Below are positions 60,018 to 64,000 of a DNA stretch of 64,000 nucleotides, one piece after another (positions within the stretch are counted from its first letter, which is position 1; each line of letters starts with the position of its first letter). The stretch covers positions 434,001 to 498,000 of the forward strand of contig NZ_VWPH01000005.1 of the NCBI RefSeq assembly GCF_008630535.1, given 5' to 3'. Origin of the DNA: Saccharopolyspora hirsuta (GTDB lineage Bacteria > Actinomycetota > Actinomycetes > Mycobacteriales > Pseudonocardiaceae). Made by a program: the position numbers and the translations under genes. The notes under the pieces were generated by a model that ran no database searches, was not told the origin of the DNA, and was given only the letters and a program-made list of their open reading frames with translations.

Positions 60018-61892
60018 ATGACGGTGAGCTGGGAGACGATGCGATCCTTCGCCAGCGACGGATCGGTGACCCGGCAGCGGCTCTCGCCCGGGTTGGCCCG
60101 CCGCATCCTGCGCTACGCCCGGCCCTACCTGCGCGACATCGTCCCGTTCCTGGCGCTGGTGGTCCTGGCCGCCGTGCTCGGCATCGTCAACCCGCTGCTG
60201 TTCAAGGCGATCATCGACGACGGGATCGTGCCGCGGAACATGTCGGTGGTGGTCTGGCTGGCGGTCGCGGTCGCCGGGGTCGCGCTCCTGGACGCCGCGC
60301 TGTCGCTGCTGCAGCGCTGGTACTCCGCCCGGCTCGGCGAGGGGCTGATCTACGACCTGCGCTCGGAGGTCTTCGACCACGTGCAGCGGATGCCGGTGGC
60401 GTTCTTCGTCCGGGCCCAGACCGGGGCGCTGGTCAGCCGCCTCAACAACGACGTCATCGGCGCGCAGCGGGCGCTGACCAGCACGCTGTCGTCGGTGGTG
60501 TCCAACGTGCTGAGCCTGGTCCTGGTGCTGGCCACCATGTTCACGCTGTCCTGGCAGATCACCCTGATCGCGCTGGCGCTGCTGCCGCTGTTCCTGCTGC
60601 CGGTGCGCTGGATCGGGCGGCGGCTGCAGCGGATCACCCGGGAGCAGATGAAGGTCGACGCCGAGATGAGCTCGCTGATGACCGAGCGCTTCGGGGTGGC
60701 CGGGGCGATGCTGGCCAAGCTCTACGGCCGCGCCGACGAGGAGGCCGCGCGGTTCTCCGAGCGGGCCGCGCGGGTGCGCGACATGGGTGTGATCTCGGCG
60801 ATGTACAGCCGGGTCTTCTTCGTCGCGCTGACGCTGCTGGCCTCGCTGGCCACCGCGGTGGTCTACGGACTGGGCGGCGGCCTGGTGCTGACCGGCGCGT
60901 TCCAGCTCGGCACCCTGGTCGCGCTGGCCACCCTGCTCAACCGGCTCTACGGGCCGCTGACCGCGCTGTCGAACGTGCACGTGGACGTGATGACCGCGCT
61001 GGTCAGCTTCGACCGGGTCTTCGAGATCCTGGACCTGCGCCCGATGGTCCGGGAGAAGCCGGACGCCGCCGAGCTGCCCGCCGGTGCCGCCGACGTCGAG
61101 TTCGACCGGGTGTCGTTCCGCTACCCGGCCTCCGACGAGGTCTCGCTGGCCTCGCTGGAATCGGTGGCCCGGAAGGACAGCTCGCCCGCGCACGACGTGC
61201 TGCACGACGTCTCCTTCCGCGCCGCGCCGGGCGAGACGATCGCGCTGGTCGGGCACTCGGGCGCGGGCAAGACCACCATCACCAACCTGGCCGGACGCCT
61301 CTACGACGTCGACTCCGGCGCGGTGCGCATCGGCGGCCACGACGTCCGGGACGTCTCGCTGGCCTCGCTGTACCGCACCGTCGGCGTGGTCACCCAGGAC
61401 CCGCACATGTTCCACGACACCATCCGCGCCAACCTGACCTTCGCCCGGCCGGACGCCACCGACGAGGAGCTCCTGGAAGCGCTGCGCACCGCGCAGCTGG
61501 GCCACCTCGTCGAGGCGCTGCCGGAAGGGCTGGACACGGTGGTCGGCGACCGCGGCTACCGGCTCTCCGGCGGTGAGAAGCAGCGGCTGGCGATCGCCCG
61601 GCTGCTGCTCAAGGCCCCGCCGATCGTGGTGCTGGACGAGGCGACCGCGCACCTGGACTCGGAGTCGGAAGCGGCCGTGCAGGCGGCGCTGCGCACGGCG
61701 CTGTCCGGGCGGACCGCGCTGGTCATCGCGCACCGCCTGGCCACCATCCGGGAGGCGGACCGGATCCTGGTCATCTCCGGCGGGCGCATCGCCGAGGACG
61801 GCACCCACGCCGACCTGCTGTCCCGCGACGGCCTCTACGCCGAGCTCTACCGCACCCAGTTCGCCCAGCAGGACACCGAAGCAGCGGCCTGA
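60018..61892 (+). CDS. ABC transporter, fused permease/ATP-binding (exporter type)
   Basis: 624 residues. Six membrane helices lie in about 40-340. The nucleotide-binding domain has Walker A GHSGAGKTT (about 416-424), signature LSGGEKQR, Walker B VVLDEATAHLD and the H-loop HRLAT. It is a half-transporter of the ABCB/MsbA type, expected to form a homodimer that exports drugs or lipids. The converging MarR-type gene starts beyond its end and may regulate it or be regulated together with it. Confidence 0.94.
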   Translation: MTVSWETMRSFASDGSVTRQRLSPGLARRILRYARPYLRDIVPFLALVVLAAVLGIVNPLLFKAIIDDGIVPRNMSVVVWLAVAVAGVALLDAALSLLQRWYSARLGEGLIYDLRSEVFDHVQRMPVAFFVRAQTGALVSRLNNDVIGAQRALTSTLSSVVSNVLSLVLVLATMFTLSWQITLIALALLPLFLLPVRWIGRRLQRITREQMKVDAEMSSLMTERFGVAGAMLAKLYGRADEEAARFSERAARVRDMGVISAMYSRVFFVALTLLASLATAVVYGLGGGLVLTGAFQLGTLVALATLLNRLYGPLTALSNVHVDVMTALVSFDRVFEILDLRPMVREKPDAAELPAGAADVEFDRVSFRYPASDEVSLASLESVARKDSSPAHDVLHDVSFRAAPGETIALVGHSGAGKTTITNLAGRLYDVDSGAVRIGGHDVRDVSLASLYRTVGVVTQDPHMFHDTIRANLTFARPDATDEELLEALRTAQLGHLVEALPEGLDTVVGDRGYRLSGGEKQRLAIARLLLKAPPIVVLDEATAHLDSESEAAVQAALRTALSGRTALVIAHRLATIREADRILVISGGRIAEDGTHADLLSRDGLYAELYRTQFAQQDTEAAA

Positions 61893-61894
61893 GC

Positions 61895-62389
61895 TCAGGC
61901 TCCTGGCTGCGGGGGCGCGGTGGTGAGCGTGCCTTCGGGGTCGAGGTGCGCGAGGACCGCCGTGCAGAGCTCGTTGAGCTGGCGCACCTGGTCTTCGGTG
62001 AGCCCGCCGAAGACCAGGTCCCGGACCTTCGCGACGTGTCCCGGCGCCGCGGCCACGACCTTGTCGTACCCGGCGTCGGTGAGCTCGGCGACGTTGCCGC
62101 GCCCGTCGCTGGTGGCCCGCTGTCGGCGAACCCAGCCCTGCTGCTCCAACCGGGCGACCACGTGCGAGACCCGCGACGGGGAGGCGTTGGCCCGCGCCGC
62201 CAGGTCGCTCATCCGCAGCGCGCGGTCGGGGTCCTCGGAGAGCATCGCCAGCACCCAGTAGCCGAAGTGGGTCAGCCCGGAGTCCCGCTGCAGCTGCGCG
62301 TCGAGCGCGGCCGGGACGACGGTCATCAGCGCGGCGAACTTCCGCCAGGCGCACTGCTCCGAATCGCTGAGCCATCTGGGTTCGGTCAC
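61895..62389 (-). CDS. MarR family transcriptional regulator
   Basis: 164 residues from a GTG at 62389; the message may have a very short leader, since no good ribosome site is seen and TATATT lies 17 nt upstream. The winged helix is LRMSDLAARANASPSRVSHVVARLEQQGWVRRQ with the wing ATSDGRGNVAELTDAG. It is typical of MarR repressors that respond to aromatic or drug-like ligands. It ends 2 nt from the converging exporter stop. A TGAACGTTCA palindrome lies before its start. Confidence 0.9.
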   Translation of the reverse strand: MTEPRWLSDSEQCAWRKFAALMTVVPAALDAQLQRDSGLTHFGYWVLAMLSEDPDRALRMSDLAARANASPSRVSHVVARLEQQGWVRRQRATSDGRGNVAELTDAGYDKVVAAAPGHVAKVRDLVFGGLTEDQVRQLNELCTAVLAHLDPEGTLTTAPPQPGA

Positions 62390-62414
62390 CGGACCAGCAT
62401 ACGCCAAATATACT

Positions 62415-62424
62415 TGAACGTTCA
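62415..62424. promoter_or_regulatory. Palindrome TGAACGTTCA, candidate MarR operator
   Basis: Perfect 10-bp palindrome just upstream of a TATATT -10 element on the minus strand, about 25 bp before the MarR GTG. Position and symmetry fit autorepression. Confidence 0.5.
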
Positions 62425-62469
62425 GACATCTGCGCTGTTCAGGGCCTCCGACGGAGGTACCGCATCCGC

Positions 62470-63459
62470 TCAGCCAGCGGCGGTGAGCTGGTCGGCGGTG
62501 CGGGTGTTGAGGACCCGGTCCGGGGGCACTTCGCACTCCTCGGCGCGGGCGCAGCCGTGCGCCAGCCAGTCCAGCTGGCCGGGGGCGTGCGCGTCGGAGT
62601 CGATGCTGAACAGGCAGCCGATGTCGCGGGCCAGCCGGATCAGCTCGCGGGGCGGGTCCAGCCGGTCGGGCCGCGAGTTGATCTCGACCGCGACGCCGTG
62701 GTCCCGGCACGCCCGGAACACCGCGGCGGCGTCGAAGGTCGACTGCGGGCGCTTCCTGGCGCCGATCAGGCGGCCGGTGCAGTGCCCGAGCACGTCCACG
62801 TGCGGGTTGGCCACCGCCGCGCACATCCGGCGGGTCATCTCCGCGGCGGGCATCCGCAGCTCGGAGTGCGCGCTGGCCACCACCACGTCGAGCCGGGCCA
62901 GCAGCTCCTCCTCCTGGTCCAGCGACCCGTCGGCGAGGATGTCGACCTCGATGCCGGTCAGGATGCGGAACGGCGCGAGCCGCCGGTTGAGCTCGGCGAC
63001 GACGTCCAGCTGCTCGCGCATGCGGTCCGCGGACAGGCCGCGGGCCACCTTCAGCCGCGGCGAGTGGTCGGTCAGCGCGATCCACTCGTGGCCGAGGTCG
63101 CGGGCGGTGGTGGCCATCTCGGCGATCGGGCTGCCCCCGTCGGACCAGTCCGAGTGCGTGTGGCAGTCGCCGCGCAGCGCCGCCCGCAGCGCCGCGCCGC
63201 GCTCCGGGACGTCCACTTCGGACCGGAGCCGGGCCAGGTAGTCGGGGACCTCGCCGCGGTGGGCGGCCTCGATGACGGCCGCGGTCGTCCGGCCGATGCC
63301 CTCCAGCGCGGTCAGCCGCCCCGCGGCCACCCGCTCGTCGAGGTCCGGCAGCTCGTCGACGACCGCGGCGGCCCGCCGGAACGCCCGCACCCGGTAGGTC
63401 GGCGCATCGGCCCGTTCCAGCCAGAAGGCGATCTCGCGCAGTGCCCGTGCCGCATCCAC
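62470..63459 (-). CDS. PHP-domain phosphoesterase with helix-hairpin-helix domain (PolX-like without polymerase)
   Basis: 329 residues from a GTG. The first 95 residues have the DNA polymerase X-type helix-hairpin-helix fold (LREIAFWLERADAPTYRVRAFRRAA, LTALEGIGRTTAAVI). The PHP domain follows with metal ligands in GDCHTHSDWSDGGSP, ALTDHSPRL, GIEVDIL, ASAHSELRM and SIDSDAHAP. The polymerase nucleotidyl-transfer core of PolX is absent. It may act as a 3' exonuclease or phosphatase on DNA ends or small phosphoesters. Confidence 0.9.
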   Translation of the reverse strand: MDAARALREIAFWLERADAPTYRVRAFRRAAAVVDELPDLDERVAAGRLTALEGIGRTTAAVIEAAHRGEVPDYLARLRSEVDVPERGAALRAALRGDCHTHSDWSDGGSPIAEMATTARDLGHEWIALTDHSPRLKVARGLSADRMREQLDVVAELNRRLAPFRILTGIEVDILADGSLDQEEELLARLDVVVASAHSELRMPAAEMTRRMCAAVANPHVDVLGHCTGRLIGARKRPQSTFDAAAVFRACRDHGVAVEINSRPDRLDPPRELIRLARDIGCLFSIDSDAHAPGQLDWLAHGCARAEECEVPPDRVLNTRTADQLTAAG

Positions 63460-63585
63460 GTGGTCCTTCGTAGTCGCTGCGCGGCAGTGACGCCACCGAC
63501 GATTCCCGCTCGGGTCTTGGCCCGCGCCCGGGGCGGGGCGTTAGATGACCACCGGGAACGCGATCTTCGAGGGACGAGGTGGAGA

Positions 63586-64000
63586 GTGCAGGAGTACGAA
63601 CTCGCGGTGCTGCCCGGTGACGGGATCGGCAACGAGGTCATGCCCGAGGCGTTGCGGGTGCTCGACGTGGTCGGCGCGAAGTACGGGGTGCGGTTCGGCT
63701 ACCGGCACTTCGACTGGAGCTGCGAGACCTACAAGAGCACCGGGGCGATGATGCCGCCCGACGGGCTGGCGCGGTTGCGCGACCACGACGCGATCCTGCT
63801 CGGCGCGGTCGGCTGGCCCGGCGTGCCCGACCACATCTCGCTGTGGGGGCTGCTGCTGCCGATCCGGCGCGAGTTCGACCAGTACGTCAACCTGCGGCCG
63901 GTGCGGCTGCTGCCGGGCGTGACGCCGCCGGTGCGCGACAAGCAGCCGGGCGACATCGACTTCTGGGTGGTCCGGGAGAACACCGAGGGCGAGTACTCGC
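63586..64000 (+). CDS. D-malate/tartrate dehydrogenase (isocitrate/isopropylmalate dehydrogenase family), 3' end beyond window
   Basis: 138 residues are present, from a GTG with GAGG about 6 nt upstream. The start VQEYELAVLPGDGIGNEVMPEALRVL is the family NAD-binding entrance. HFDWSCETYKSTGAMMPPDGL, GAVGWPGVPDHISLWGLLLPIRREFDQYVNLRPVRLLPGV and GDIDFWVVRENTEGEYS resemble E. coli D-malate dehydrogenase (DmlA) and tartrate dehydrogenase closely. The enzyme would use NAD to oxidise D-malate or tartrate. The C-terminal catalytic Lys/Asp region lies outside the window. Confidence 0.9.
   Translation, partial: MQEYELAVLPGDGIGNEVMPEALRVLDVVGAKYGVRFGYRHFDWSCETYKSTGAMMPPDGLARLRDHDAILLGAVGWPGVPDHISLWGLLLPIRREFDQYVNLRPVRLLPGVTPPVRDKQPGDIDFWVVRENTEGEYS

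Overview
The window is high-GC actinobacterial DNA with dense gene packing, many GTG and TTG starts and many 1-4 nt start/stop overlaps. The gene content fits Pseudonocardiales, perhaps a Saccharopolyspora-like genome: a DUF222/HNH (13E12-type) protein, IdeR/DmdR-style iron box, DUF2277, GPP34, LytR-CpsA-Psr, a complete pca operon and lutABC. The genus is an inference. I saw no rRNA, tRNA, CRISPR array or complete insertion sequence.

Layout. 1-2.1 kb (minus): an NAD-dependent sugar epimerase (cut by the window edge) and a DegT-type aminotransferase, resembling the edge of a sugar-nucleotide or natural-product locus. 2.4-6.2 kb (plus): a variant phenylacetyl-CoA epoxidase-like operon made of a small helical protein, PaaA-like, a PaaB-PaaC fusion, PaaD-like, an SDR, and a broken enoyl-CoA hydratase. 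6.2-9.7 kb: two alpha/beta hydrolases, a BCCT transporter and DUF2277. 9.7-14.0 kb: a membrane coiled-coil protein, a GT-B-like protein interrupted by about 13 copies of an 8-bp repeat, and a STAND/TPR protein with an altered P-loop. 14.1-17.1 kb: tctABC carboxylate uptake. 17.2-24.2 kb: LCP ligase, tatA, siderophore-binding lipoprotein and siderophore-interacting protein around an iron box, a SigG-like sigma factor, a hydrolase and selD. 24.2-28.1 kb: a cysteine-type leader peptide followed by three luciferase-like monooxygenases, probably for organosulfur use. 28-34.6 kb: SDR, M14 carboxypeptidase, DUF222/HNH, a 770-bp gene-free stretch with palindromes and a long hairpin, a YhgE/Pip-like membrane protein and its divergent TetR regulator. 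34.6-38.4 kb: NUDIX, DUF3048, CapA-like and quinone oxidoreductase genes.

38.5-43.1 kb is the most unusual part. It is a compact four-gene operon closed by a strong terminator: a Crp-type regulator, a class III cyclase-like protein with a RHIM-like C-terminal tail, a large protein whose N-terminus repeats the same Gly/Asn-rich motif ahead of a degenerate NTPase-like region and helical repeats, and a possible band-7-like protein. I read it as a candidate signalling or conflict system.

43.2-50.1 kb: NUDIX, then pcaIJHGBDC and pcaR for protocatechuate breakdown (no pcaF here). 50.1-55.4 kb: a GntR regulator, lactate permease and lutABC for lactate use, with a matching operator. 55.4-64 kb: an acyl-CoA dehydrogenase-like flavoprotein behind an RBS-masking hairpin, a small unknown protein, GNAT, APC permease, GPP34 protein, ABC exporter and its MarR neighbour, a PHP-domain protein and the start of a D-malate/tartrate dehydrogenase.
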